DNA from: an uncultured delta proteobacterium
GTDB lineage: Bacteria > Myxococcota_A > Polyangia > Haliangiales > Haliangiaceae
DNA: 35,290 nt
Direction: 5' to 3'
Assembly (NCBI GenBank): GCA_900696455.1
Contig: CAADGB010000490.1
Location: 1-35,290, forward strand
The notes beneath the pieces are model-generated. The model was not told the DNA's origin. It searched no databases and saw only the letters and a program-made list of their open reading frames with translations. Below, piece after piece: positions 1 to 8,797 of this stretch (the stretch's first letter is position 1; every line of letters starts with the position of its first letter). The position numbers and the translations under genes were made by a program.

Positions 1-804
1 AGCGTCAAGGCCAACTCGTCGCTCGGCATCCTCGACGTCCTGGCCCGGCTCGGCGCCGGCGCGGACGGCGGGGGCGCGGCGAGCGACGACGACGCGCGGC
101 GGCGGGAGCTCGAGCGGCGGGCGCGGGAGCGATGGTTCGGGTTCGAGCTGGCCGACGTCGAGGCGAGGCACGGGGGCGACTGGGCGGCGTTCGTCGCGGC
201 CAAGGAGGCGCGGGAGGCGGAGCTCGACGCGGCGTGGGAGGAGGAGGCGAAGCAGCACAGCCATCACCTGCGGCTCGACTCGGCGGAGCGGGTGCGGGGC
301 GTGCGGGTGCTGCAGGAGGAGTGGGAGACGGTGGCGATGGCGGATCGCGACGCGGTGATCGTCGAGGCGCGGCGCGTGCTGCGGCTCGTGCAGGAGGGCA
401 AGCTCGACGAGCTGGCGGCGGACTGCGTGCACTACGGCGGGCCCGACCGGGTGGCGCTGTGCCGGAAGATGCTCGAGGACCGGCGGGCGGAGCTGGGGGC
501 GGCGGTGCGCGGGATCGATCCGGCGAGCCTGTCGGCGCGGCAGCTCCGGTTCTCGGCGCCCGAGCCCGAGGCCGGGATGACGGGGCAGGTGGTCATCCCG
601 TTCGGGGTGCCGGCGCCGGCGCCGAAGGATCGGCGGCGATACCCGCCGACCTGGCAGCTCGAGCTGTGGTGGTCGGGGCAGGTGATGCCCGACGCCAACG
701 GGCCGGTGCACGCGCGGCCGCAGGCGCCCGACGCGTCGCCCGGTCGGTGGCGCTTCTTCGACGTCATCGCGCCGTACTCGCGGACGCCGACCTACCGGAT
801 CTGA
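1..804 (+). CDS. Unrecognised protein, 3' part only
   Basis: The reading frame is open from the first base to a TGA at 802-804, so at least 267 residues are present and the start lies outside the window. The visible protein opens with a charged, probably helical stretch (runs of Arg/Glu and a DAAWEEEAKQ segment), followed by a more globular part containing ALCRKMLEDRRAEL and a Trp/Pro-rich C-terminus (YPPTWQLELWWSG, WRFFDVIAPYSRTPTYRI). No signal peptide, membrane segment or catalytic motif is visible in this part. I do not recognise the family. Codon usage matches the neighbouring genes, which supports real coding. Function unknown. Confidence 0.6.
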   Translation, partial: SVKANSSLGILDVLARLGAGADGGGAASDDDARRRELERRARERWFGFELADVEARHGGDWAAFVAAKEAREAELDAAWEEEAKQHSHHLRLDSAERVRGVRVLQEEWETVAMADRDAVIVEARRVLRLVQEGKLDELAADCVHYGGPDRVALCRKMLEDRRAELGAAVRGIDPASLSARQLRFSAPEPEAGMTGQVVIPFGVPAPAPKDRRRYPPTWQLELWWSGQVMPDANGPVHARPQAPDASPGRWRFFDVIAPYSRTPTYRI

Positions 805-832
805 CCCGCACAGGGTGGTAGGCTCGTCGCGC

Positions 833-1024
833 ATGCGCGTCGTGCACGAGGGCCGCGGGGGATACGTCGAGCTCGACGGGCGGCGCTACGCGATCGAGCA
901 CGTCGAGGGCGGGCGGTTCTGCGTCCACTTCCCGGGCGGTCAGCGCCACGCCTGGCTCGACGACGACCGGGCGGCGCTCGAGCGGCTGGTGGCCTCGGCG
1001 CCCGGGACGTGGTCGCTGGCGTGA
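833..1024 (+). CDS. Small unrecognised protein (63 aa)
   Basis: A 63-residue ORF starting at ATG 833 (MRVVHEGRGGYVELDGRRYA). A -10-like hexamer TAGGCT lies exactly 8 nt before this ATG, an arrangement repeated at several other genes here, so I prefer it to the GTG at 815. The protein looks like a small beta-rich domain (alternating YVELDGRRYAIEHVEGGRFCVHF) and ends SAPGTWSLA. There is no signal peptide. Its last 85 bases are antisense to the end of the FAD oxidoreductase ORF, so one of the two termini may be mis-called. Function unknown. Confidence 0.45.
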   Translation: MRVVHEGRGGYVELDGRRYAIEHVEGGRFCVHFPGGQRHAWLDDDRAALERLVASAPGTWSLA

Positions 1025-2397
1025 GCGAGCGCGGCCGTCCGCGGCGCGGCCGGCAGCGACCCGGAGGCCGCGGTGCTGGCGCGGGTCTGGGCGCGGCGCC
1101 AGCGGCCCTGGGCGCGCAGCGTGCGCAGGACGATGCCGGGCTGCATGAGGCGACTCGGCGGTGACAGCATGTACTGGACGTCGCTCATCGCGGCGCACAC
1201 GACCGGATCGATCGTGCATGCGCGCATGACGCGGGCGACGTGGCGGTTGATCATCGCGACCGCTGGCGGGCGCGCGCCCTCGGTCGCCGGGTACGCGAAG
1301 TCGGCGCCGACCGAGACCTGCCAGGCCTGATCGGCGATGGCCGCCAGGCGCCTGATGCCGACGCGGGTGAGCGACGCCGGATCGTCGCCGCGATCGAGGA
1401 GCGCGCCGAGGGCCTCGGCCTGCAGGGCGGCCACCGACATGCCCTGGCCGTAGATCGGGTTCACGCTGGTCATGGCGTCGCCGACGACCAGCAGGCCGGC
1501 GGGCAGGCGGGCGCGCTCGAAGTGGACGCGGCGGCTGGCCGCGAAGCGGTAAGGGTGGAAGGCGGTCGGGCGGCGACGGGCGAGGAGGTCGGCGATCAGC
1601 GGGTCGGGCAGGGCGGCGGCGAACGCACGGTAGCCGTCGGGGTCGGCGGGCGGGCGGTCGCCGAAGTAGCCGCCGAGGAGTACGAGCCAGCGCCCGCCCT
1701 CGACGCCGAGGACGACGCCCATGCGGGTGGCGGGCGGGACGTTCTGGATCACCGCCCAGCGCGTGCCGCCCAGGTCGCGGTCGAGGTCACCCTCGAGCTC
1801 GGCGCCGACATAGCCGAGGTCGACCTTGACCTCGCTGACCGGGGGCGCGGCGTGGCCGGCGGCCTCGAGCCAGGCCGGCAGGCGCGAGCCGCGGCCGCTG
1901 GCGTCGACGACGAGATCGGCGACGAGGTCGCGGCCGCCGTCGGTCACCACCCCGATCACCCGGCCGTCGCGCACGCGCAGGCCGGCCGCGGCCACGCCGT
2001 GCTCGAAGCGGACGGCGGGCAGCGCGTCGACGCGGGCGCGCACGCTGGCTTCGACCAGGCCGCGCGACGCCAGCGGCGCGTACGAGGTGTCGCCGGGGTA
2101 CGGCACCCGCCAGCCCTCCGACCACCACCGGCCGTTCTCGACGGTGGCGTGCCCACCGCCGGCGGTGTCGAGGTCGGCGAGGAGCCCGGGCAGGAGGCGC
2201 TCGAGCGCCTGCGCGCCGCCGGGCAGGAGGACGTGCGGCATCACGCCCTGCGGCGCGATCGAGGCCGACCCCGACGGGCAGGCGCGCCGCTCGAGCACCG
2301 TCACCCGCGGAAAGCGGCGGGCGAGGGCGGCGGCGGCGGCGAGCCCGGCGAGGCTGGCGCCGAGGACGATGGCGTGGTCGCTGCGGTGTCCGTACAT
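940..2397 (-). CDS. FAD-dependent oxidoreductase / monooxygenase-like protein
   Basis: A 485-residue protein of the group-A flavin monooxygenase / geranylgeranyl-reductase fold. Residues about 10-40 (AIVLGASLAGLAAAAAL, then VTVLERR) form the dinucleotide-binding beta-alpha-beta unit. VVDASGRGSRLPAWLE and the later VVGDAMTSVNPIYGQGMSVA are the second FAD-contacting motifs typical of this fold. The substrate cannot be deduced. The gene diverges from the TetR gene at 2474, and palindromes lie between them, so repression by that regulator is the simplest model. The last roughly 45 residues are low complexity (Ala/Ser/Arg) and run antisense into the small plus-strand ORF at 833-1024, which is unusual and makes the C-terminal boundary uncertain. 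Confidence 0.82.
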   Translation of the reverse strand: MYGHRSDHAIVLGASLAGLAAAAALARRFPRVTVLERRACPSGSASIAPQGVMPHVLLPGGAQALERLLPGLLADLDTAGGGHATVENGRWWSEGWRVPYPGDTSYAPLASRGLVEASVRARVDALPAVRFEHGVAAAGLRVRDGRVIGVVTDGGRDLVADLVVDASGRGSRLPAWLEAAGHAAPPVSEVKVDLGYVGAELEGDLDRDLGGTRWAVIQNVPPATRMGVVLGVEGGRWLVLLGGYFGDRPPADPDGYRAFAAALPDPLIADLLARRRPTAFHPYRFAASRRVHFERARLPAGLLVVGDAMTSVNPIYGQGMSVAALQAEALGALLDRGDDPASLTRVGIRRLAAIADQAWQVSVGADFAYPATEGARPPAVAMINRHVARVMRACTIDPVVCAAMSDVQYMLSPPSRLMQPGIVLRTLRAQGRWRRAQTRASTAASGSLPAAPRTAALAHASDHVPGAEATSRSSAARSSSSQAWR

Positions 2398-2428
2398 GGC
2401 AGGTCCCTCCCTGGATGCGCGCTCTTTT

Positions 2429-2474
2429 GAAACGATGTTTCGATACTATGTTTCGTAACAGTGTCGCGTTACGA
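2429..2474. promoter_or_regulatory. Probable TetR operator region between divergent genes
   Basis: The 76-bp gap between the two divergent start codons is locally AT-rich against a GC-rich background. It holds a perfect short palindrome GAAAC-GAT-GTTTC (2429-2441), a direct repeat of ATGTTTCG 13 bp apart (2435-2442 and 2448-2455), and a second inverted repeat TCGTAAC (2453-2459) / GTTACGA (2468-2474) with an 8-nt centre reaching the tetR start codon. TetR proteins usually bind such palindromes and repress both themselves and a divergent neighbour. Binding is inferred. Confidence 0.6.
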
Positions 2475-3088
2475 TGTCAAGCGCGATGGGACGCCCCCGC
2501 GAGCACGACGACCAGACCCGCGCCGCGCTGCTGGCGGCGGCCGAGGAGCTGCTGTCGCGCCAGGGCGAGCAGGGCCTGGCGGTGCGCGCGGTCGCCGACG
2601 CGGTCGGCACCACCACCCGCGCCGTCTACAGCGTGTTCGGCGGCAAGGACGGGCTGCTCCGCGCGCTCTACGTGCGCGCCTTCACGCTGCTCGGCGAGCG
2701 GGTGGCCGGGGTGCGGGCGAGCGACGACCCGGCCGCCGACCTCGTGGCCGTGGGCGTGCGCGCCTTCCGCTGGTTCGCGACCACGCACCCCAACCTGTTC
2801 CGCCTCACCTTCGAGGGCTCGCACCCCGAGCTGGCGCCGACCACTGACGACATCGGCTCGGCGGTGGCGGCCCGGCGTCGCCTCGCGTTCTGGGTCGCGC
2901 GCTGCGCCGACGCCGGGCGCCTCGGAGGTCGCGACGTCGCCGACGTCACGTGGCAGTTCCACGCCCTGTGCCAGGGCCTGGCCTCGGTCGAGCTGCGCGG
3001 CTGGCTCCCGCGTGGCCGCGATCCGGCGCGGGTCTGGCGCGACGCGCTCGAGGCCTTCGTCGCCGGGCTGGCGGCGCGCCGGCCGTGA
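2474..3088 (+). CDS. TetR/AcrR-family transcriptional regulator
   Basis: A 204-residue protein of usual TetR length. The N-terminal helix-turn-helix covers about residues 14-62 (QTRAALLAAAEELLSRQG, AVRAVADAVGTTTRAVYSVFGGKDGLLRALYVRAF), with the recognition-helix pattern T-T-R-A-V-Y-x-x-F-x-x-K common in the family. The remaining part is the helical ligand/dimer domain (FRWFATTHPNLFRLTFEG resembles the TetR_C WHG-type domain). ATG 2474 or ATG 2486 (MGRPREHDD) could be the start. It diverges from the FAD oxidoreductase, its most likely target. It also lies 94 bp upstream of, and codirectional with, the Liv-type operon, which has its own promoter. Confidence 0.88.
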   Translation: MSSAMGRPREHDDQTRAALLAAAEELLSRQGEQGLAVRAVADAVGTTTRAVYSVFGGKDGLLRALYVRAFTLLGERVAGVRASDDPAADLVAVGVRAFRWFATTHPNLFRLTFEGSHPELAPTTDDIGSAVAARRRLAFWVARCADAGRLGGRDVADVTWQFHALCQGLASVELRGWLPRGRDPARVWRDALEAFVAGLAARRP

Positions 3089-3147
3089 GGCCCTCGCGGT
3101 CGCCCGCGCGCCCGCGGCCACCGGCGTCCGCTTCCCGGCGCCGCGCA

Positions 3148-3176
3148 TTGACAGCGGCCGGGCGCCGGCTTTCGAT
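3148..3176 (+). promoter_or_regulatory. Sigma70-like promoter, apparently leaderless, for the Liv-type operon
   Basis: A perfect -35 TTGACA (3148-3153), 17-bp spacer and TTCGAT (3171-3176) as -10. Only six bases separate the -10 from ATG 3183, so transcription would start at or next to the A of the start codon, without a Shine-Dalgarno leader. The same geometry (TTGACA, 17 bp, TTAGAT, 6 nt, ATG) occurs at 23173-23210. Confidence 0.65.
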
Positions 3177-3182
3177 CGCGGC

Positions 3183-4466
3183 ATGAGGACCAAGACAGGA
3201 CTGGTGACCGCCGCGCTGGTGACCGCCGCGCTGGTGGGCTGTGGCAAGAAGGTCGAGGACAAGCCGGGTGCGGGCAGCGGCACCGCCGCCGGCACCGGCG
3301 CGGGGACGGCGGCCAGGCCGGCGAGCGCGCCCGGGGTGGACCTCGAGAACAAGGTCGTCCGCATCGGCGCGCTCAACGACGAGAGCGGGCCGGCCAAGCA
3401 GATCGGCGTCGCCTTCGCCAACGGCAAGCGGCTGCTGGTCAAGGCGGTCGAGACCGGGGCGATCAAGGCCCTGCCCGACGGCTGGAAGATCGCGCTGGTC
3501 GAGAAGGACCACGGCTACAACCCGCAGCAGTCGGTCCAGCTCTACAAGGAGATCAAGGACCAGATCCTGTTCATCACCACCAGCTTCGGCACGCCGCCGA
3601 CCCTGCCACTGCTCGAGGACCTGCAGCGCGACGACGTGGTCGCGTTCCCGGCCTCGCTGTCGTCGAAGATGGCCGAGCACGAGCACACGCCGCCGGTCGG
3701 CCCCAGCTACGTCGTCGAGGCGATGCGGGCCATGGACTGGGCGGTCGAGAGCGGCGGCGGCGCCGCCAAGGTCAAGGCCGCGATCATCTACCAGCGCGAC
3801 GACTACGGCGAGGACGGCCTCACCGGCTGGCGCCAGGCCGCCACTCACCACGGCGTGAAGATCGTCAGCGAGCAGACCATCAAGCCCACCGACCAGGACT
3901 TCACCGCGGTGGTCAAGGCGCTCAAGGACGCCGGCGCCACCCACGTCCTCATGACGGTGCTGCCCAGCGCCACCCCGGGCATCCTCGGCACCGCGGCCAA
4001 GATGAAGTTCGCGCCGACCTGGATCGGCAACACCCCGGCGTGGGTCGACGTGTTCTTCGCCAAGCTGCCGCCGCCGCTGGTCGGCAACTTCGTGTGGGTC
4101 ACCGGCCTGTCGTACTGGGGCGAGGAGCTGAACGGCATGACCGAGTTCCTCGCCACCTGGCACGCCCACGGCAAGGACAAGATGGGCGACCCCGACTACT
4201 ACATCCTGGCCTCGTACGCCCAGGGGCTGGTCCAGCTCGAGGCGCTGCGCCGCGCCATCGAGGCCGGCGAGGTCACCCGCGCCGGCTTCCGCAAGGCGCT
4301 GCACGGCCTCACCGACTTCGACGCCGGCGGCCTGATGCAGCCGGTGAACCTGTCGAAGACGCCCTACGTCACCAGCACCCGCACGCGCCTGTTGCGGCCG
4401 AAGATGGACACCCGGAGCTGGGAGGAGGTCGCTCCCTACGCCGAGCCCAAGGCGCTCGCGCCCTGA
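3183..4466 (+). CDS. Liv-type ABC transporter substrate-binding lipoprotein
   Basis: A 427-residue periplasmic-binding protein of the type I (LivK/AmiC, Peripla_BP_6) fold that would capture a branched-chain amino acid, amide or organic acid for the importer encoded downstream. The N-terminus MRTKTGLVTAALVTAALVGCGKK is a lipoprotein signal with modified Cys20. A Gly/Ala/Thr-rich tether (about 28-52) follows, then the binding domain (VVRIGALNDESGPAKQIG; AAIIYQRDDYGEDGLTGWRQ; FTAVVKALKDAGATHVLMT; DPDYYILASYAQGLVQLEALRRA). The ATG is supported by the leaderless-type promoter at 3148-3176. First gene of the operon; the ATPase gene starts 12 bp after its stop. The actual ligand is not readable from sequence, but the acyl-CoA ligase in the operon points to a carboxylic acid. 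Confidence 0.9.
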   Translation: MRTKTGLVTAALVTAALVGCGKKVEDKPGAGSGTAAGTGAGTAARPASAPGVDLENKVVRIGALNDESGPAKQIGVAFANGKRLLVKAVETGAIKALPDGWKIALVEKDHGYNPQQSVQLYKEIKDQILFITTSFGTPPTLPLLEDLQRDDVVAFPASLSSKMAEHEHTPPVGPSYVVEAMRAMDWAVESGGGAAKVKAAIIYQRDDYGEDGLTGWRQAATHHGVKIVSEQTIKPTDQDFTAVVKALKDAGATHVLMTVLPSATPGILGTAAKMKFAPTWIGNTPAWVDVFFAKLPPPLVGNFVWVTGLSYWGEELNGMTEFLATWHAHGKDKMGDPDYYILASYAQGLVQLEALRRAIEAGEVTRAGFRKALHGLTDFDAGGLMQPVNLSKTPYVTSTRTRLLRPKMDTRSWEEVAPYAEPKALAP

Positions 4467-4478
4467 GCGAACCCTCGC

Positions 4479-5260
<782 letters not shown>

Positions 5261-5264
<4 letters not shown>

Positions 5265-6046
5265 CCGCGTTCCTCGAGGTCGACGCGATCGGGCTCTCGT
5301 TCGCCGGGGTGCGCGCGCTCGACGGCGTGTCGCTGGCGGTCGAGCGCGGCGCGCTGTTCGCCGTCATCGGCCCCAACGGCGCCGGCAAGACCTCGCTGTT
5401 CAACTGCATCTCGGGGGTCTACCGGCCGCAGGCCGGGCGGCTCGCGCTCGACGGGCGCGACCTCGGGCCGCTGCGGCCGCACGAGATCGCGGGCCTCGGC
5501 GTCGCCCGCATGTTCCAGAACACCGCGCTGTTCGAGAACATGACCGTGCTCGACAACCTGCTGGTCGGCCGCAACCACCTCTATCGCTCGGCGTTCTGGA
5601 GCAACCTGTTGTGGTTGCCGTCGACGCGGCGCGAGGAGGTCGCCCACCGCCGCCGGGTCGAGGAGATCGTCGACTTCCTCCACCTCGAGCGCTACCGGGC
5701 CACGCCGGTGCAGATCCTGCCCTACGGCGTGCGCAAGCGGGTCGAGCTCGGCCGCGCGCTGTGCATGGAGCCGCGCCTCTTGCTCCTCGACGAGCCCACC
5801 GCCGGGCTCAACCAGGAGGAGACCGAGGACATGGCGCGCTACCTGCTCGACATCAAGGCCGAGCTGGGCACGACCCAGATCCTCATCGAGCACGAGCTGC
5901 GCTTCGTCCTCGACCTCGCCGACCGGGGCGCGGTGCTCGACTTCGGCCGCAAGATCGCCGAGGGCACGCCCGACGAGGTGCGGGTCGACCCGCGCGTGGT
6001 CGAGGCCTACATCGGCACCGCGCGCGCCGACGAGGCGGCGTCGTGA
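5261..6046 (+). CDS. livG: LivG-type ABC transporter ATPase
   Basis: A 261-residue second ATPase of the importer, partner of LivF in the nucleotide-binding heterodimer. Walker A GPNGAGKT is at about 37-44 and Walker B LLLLDEPT at 173-180. LivG hallmarks are MFQNTALFENMTVLDNLLVG and IEHELRFVLDLADR. The signature segment reads LPYGVRKR instead of LSGGQ, as expected for LivG proteins, which commonly have LPYG. The GTG start overlaps the livF stop by four bases, and its own stop overlaps the GTG of the ligase gene in the same way. Confidence 0.9.
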
Positions 6047-7860
6047 CCGCCGCGGCCGAGGGCCTGCGCCGCACCCTGCCCGGGCTGCTCGCGCTCCACG
6101 CCCGCGAGCGCCCCCAGCAGGTGGCGCTGCGCGAGAAGCGGCTGGGGCTGTGGCAGGAGGTGACCTGGCGCCAGTACCGCGATCAGGTCCACGCCGTCGC
6201 CTGCCAGTTGCGCGCGCTCGGCGTCGGGCCCGGCGACCACGTCGCCATCCTGTCCGACAACCGGACCGAGTGGCTGTACGCCGATCTGGCCGCCCAGGCC
6301 CTGGGCGCGCGCGCCGTCGGCATCTACCAGACCAACCCGCCCGCCGACGTCGCCTACATCCTCCAGGACTCGGGCAGCGTCGTGCTGGTGTGCGAGGACC
6401 AGGAGCAGGTCGACAAGGCGGTGGCGATCGCCGCCGACACGCCGACGGTCCGCCACGTCGTCGTGCTCGAGCCGCGCGGCACCGCCCACCTCGGCGATCC
6501 GCGGCTGGTGACCTGGGCCGACTTCGTGGCCGCCGGCGAGCGCCTGGCCGCCGCCGACGCCGGCTTCGACGAGGCGCTGGCCGAGCTCGATCCGGCGCAG
6601 CCGACGATGGTGGTCTACACCTCCGGCACCACCGGTCCGCCCAAGGGCGCGCTCCTGTCCAGCCGCAACGTGCTCGAGGTGTCGCGGGCGTTCAACGAGG
6701 AGATGGGCTTCACGCCCGACGACACCGTGCTGTCGTACCTGCCGCTGTGCCACGTCGCCGAGAAGATCTTCACGCTGTTCCTGCCGCTCACGGTCGGCGC
6801 CGTCGTCCACTTCGGCGAGTCGCTCGACACCGTTCAGGCCGACCTGCGCGAGGTCTCGCCCACGATCTTCCTGGGCGTGCCCCGCATCTGGGAGAAGATG
6901 AACGCCTCGGTGACGGTGAAGATGCAGGACTCGTCGTGGCTCAAGCGCACGCTGTTCGGGTACTTCACGCGCCGGGGCGCGATCCGGGCGGCGCGGCCGC
7001 GGCCGACCGTGGGCGATCGGGTGGCGCGGGTGCTGGGCGACGCCCTGGTCTACCGCCCGCTGCAGGAGCGCCTCGGCCTGCGGCGCTGCCGCTGGGCCGT
7101 GACCGGCGCCGCGCCCATCGGCGCCGACCTGCTGCGCTGGTACCGGAGCGTGGGCATCGAGGTGCTCGAGGGCTACGGCCAGACCGAGTCGGGCGGGGTC
7201 ACCCACGCCAACCGGCCGGGGCGCGTGCGCATCGGCACCGTCGGCACGCCCCTGCCCCTGGTCGAGCACCGCATCGCCGACGACGGCGAGATCCTGGTGC
7301 GCGGCCCCAACGTCTTCTGCGGCTACCTCAACCAGCCGGAGGCGACGGCGGCCACCATCGACGGTGACGGCTGGCTGCACACCGGCGACCTCGGCGAGAT
7401 CGACGGCGACGGCTACCTGACGATCACCGGCCGCAAGAAGGACATCCTCATCACCGCCGGCGGCAAGAACCTGTCGCCGGAGAAGATCGAGAACGCGCTC
7501 AAGACCAGCCCCTACATCAAGGAGGCGGTGTCGATCGGCGACCGTCGCAAGTTCGTGTCGGCGCTGGTCGTGATCGAGCTCGACAACGTCGGCAACTGGG
7601 CGACCCGGCGCGGCCTGCCCTACACCTCGTTCGCCGATCTGGCGAGCAAGCGCGAGGTGGTCGAGCTCGTCGGCCGCGAGATCGACCAGGCCAACGAGCT
7701 GCTGGCGCCCGTCGAGCAGGTCAAGGCGTTCCGCCTCGTGCCCAAGGAGCTCAGCCAGGACGACGGCGAGCTGACCGCGACCCAGAAGGTCCGGCGGCGC
7801 GAGGTGATGGCGGCGTTCGAGGCGCTGATCGAGTCGATGTACGGCGGAGGCGCGCGCTGA
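6043..7860 (+). CDS. AMP-dependent (long-chain fatty) acyl-CoA ligase
   Basis: A 605-residue ANL-superfamily enzyme that would convert a carboxylic acid, ATP and CoA to acyl-CoA. The ATP/AMP motif VVYTSGTTGPPKGALL lies at about 191-206, LEGYGQTESGGVTHAN is the adenine-binding A5 motif, WLHTGDLGEIDGDGYLTITGRKKDI carries the Asp/Arg hinge motifs and GGKNLSPEKIE is the A10 region with Lys. It resembles FadD15-type ligases. Both ends lie inside the transporter operon: GTG start overlapping livG, then livH 37 bp later. This suggests the imported substrate is an acid activated on entry. Chain length and type (aliphatic or aromatic) cannot be decided here. Confidence 0.9.
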   Translation: MTAAAEGLRRTLPGLLALHARERPQQVALREKRLGLWQEVTWRQYRDQVHAVACQLRALGVGPGDHVAILSDNRTEWLYADLAAQALGARAVGIYQTNPPADVAYILQDSGSVVLVCEDQEQVDKAVAIAADTPTVRHVVVLEPRGTAHLGDPRLVTWADFVAAGERLAAADAGFDEALAELDPAQPTMVVYTSGTTGPPKGALLSSRNVLEVSRAFNEEMGFTPDDTVLSYLPLCHVAEKIFTLFLPLTVGAVVHFGESLDTVQADLREVSPTIFLGVPRIWEKMNASVTVKMQDSSWLKRTLFGYFTRRGAIRAARPRPTVGDRVARVLGDALVYRPLQERLGLRRCRWAVTGAAPIGADLLRWYRSVGIEVLEGYGQTESGGVTHANRPGRVRIGTVGTPLPLVEHRIADDGEILVRGPNVFCGYLNQPEATAATIDGDGWLHTGDLGEIDGDGYLTITGRKKDILITAGGKNLSPEKIENALKTSPYIKEAVSIGDRRKFVSALVVIELDNVGNWATRRGLPYTSFADLASKREVVELVGREIDQANELLAPVEQVKAFRLVPKELSQDDGELTATQKVRRREVMAAFEALIESMYGGGAR

Positions 7861-7897
7861 TGGTCCGGCCGTCGCCACGCCCGGGAGGACCCGGCCG

Positions 7898-8797
7898 ATG
7901 ACCGACGTCATCATGCTCGCCGCCGCCGGGCTGTCCCTGGGCGCGATGTACGCGCTGGTCGCGCTCGGCTTCTCGGTCATCTACCGGGCCTCGCGGGTCT
8001 TCAACTTCGCCCACGGCGAGCTGCTCGGCATCGGCGCGTTCTCGATGACCAGCCTGCTGGCGGCCGGACTGCCCTGGCCGGCGGCGCTGGCGGTGGCGAT
8101 GACGCTGGCCGGCCTGATCGCGGCCGGGGTCGAGCGGGCGGTGGTGCGGCCGATGATCGGGCGGCCGGTGTTCGTGACGATCATCCTGACCCTGTTCGTC
8201 GCGCTGCTCCTGCGCGCGCTCATGATCGTGATCTGGGGCGTGCAGCCGCGGGCGATCGAGAGCCCGTTCGGCGAGGCCGAGCTGGCGGTCAGCGGCGACG
8301 CGGCGATCTCGTACCAGACGCTGGCCCAGATCGGCGTCGCGGTGCTGGCCATGGCCGCCTTCTTCGCCCTGCTCAAGTACTCCCGGCTCGGCATCGGCAT
8401 GCGCGCGACCAGCACCGACCAGGAGGTCGCGCAGGCCCTCGGCATCCCGGTCGGTCGGGTGCTGGGCGCGACCTGGTTCCTCGCCGGCATGCTGGCCGGG
8501 CTCGCCGGCGTGTTCGCGGCGATGAAGCACGCGATGTTCGGCCACGAGAGCACGCTCATCATCGCGTTCCGCGCCTTCCCGGCGGTGATCGTCGGTGGCC
8601 TGACCTCGCCGGTGGGCACGGTGATCGCCGGCTTCCTGCTCGGCCTGCTCGAGATCTTCGCCCCGGTCTACCTGGGCCCGCACCTGGGCGGGTTCGGCCA
8701 CAACCTGCAGAACGTCTTCCCCTACGTGATCATGATCCTGTTCCTGATGGTGCGGCCGTACGGGCTGCTCGGTCAGCGCGACGTGGAGCGGCTCTAG
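7898..8797 (+). CDS. livH: LivH-type ABC transporter permease
   Basis: A 299-residue polytopic inner-membrane permease of the BPD_transp_2 family. The N-terminus LSLGAMYALVALGFSVIYRASRVFNFAHGELLGIGAF is diagnostic for LivH. RLGIGMRATSTDQEVAQALGIPVGRVLGATWFLAGMLAGLAGV is the conserved EAA-like cytoplasmic loop, and FRAFPAVIVGGLTSPVGTVIAGFLLGLLE follows. A clear Shine-Dalgarno GGGAGG precedes ATG 7898. Its stop TAG overlaps the GTG of livM by one base. Confidence 0.92.
   Translation: MTDVIMLAAAGLSLGAMYALVALGFSVIYRASRVFNFAHGELLGIGAFSMTSLLAAGLPWPAALAVAMTLAGLIAAGVERAVVRPMIGRPVFVTIILTLFVALLLRALMIVIWGVQPRAIESPFGEAELAVSGDAAISYQTLAQIGVAVLAMAAFFALLKYSRLGIGMRATSTDQEVAQALGIPVGRVLGATWFLAGMLAGLAGVFAAMKHAMFGHESTLIIAFRAFPAVIVGGLTSPVGTVIAGFLLGLLEIFAPVYLGPHLGGFGHNLQNVFPYVIMILFLMVRPYGLLGQRDVERL

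Noticed and set aside
6007-7980. Long open frame (657 codons) antisense to the acyl-CoA ligase
   Set aside because: The ligase strand carries all family motifs; the antisense protein is low complexity.
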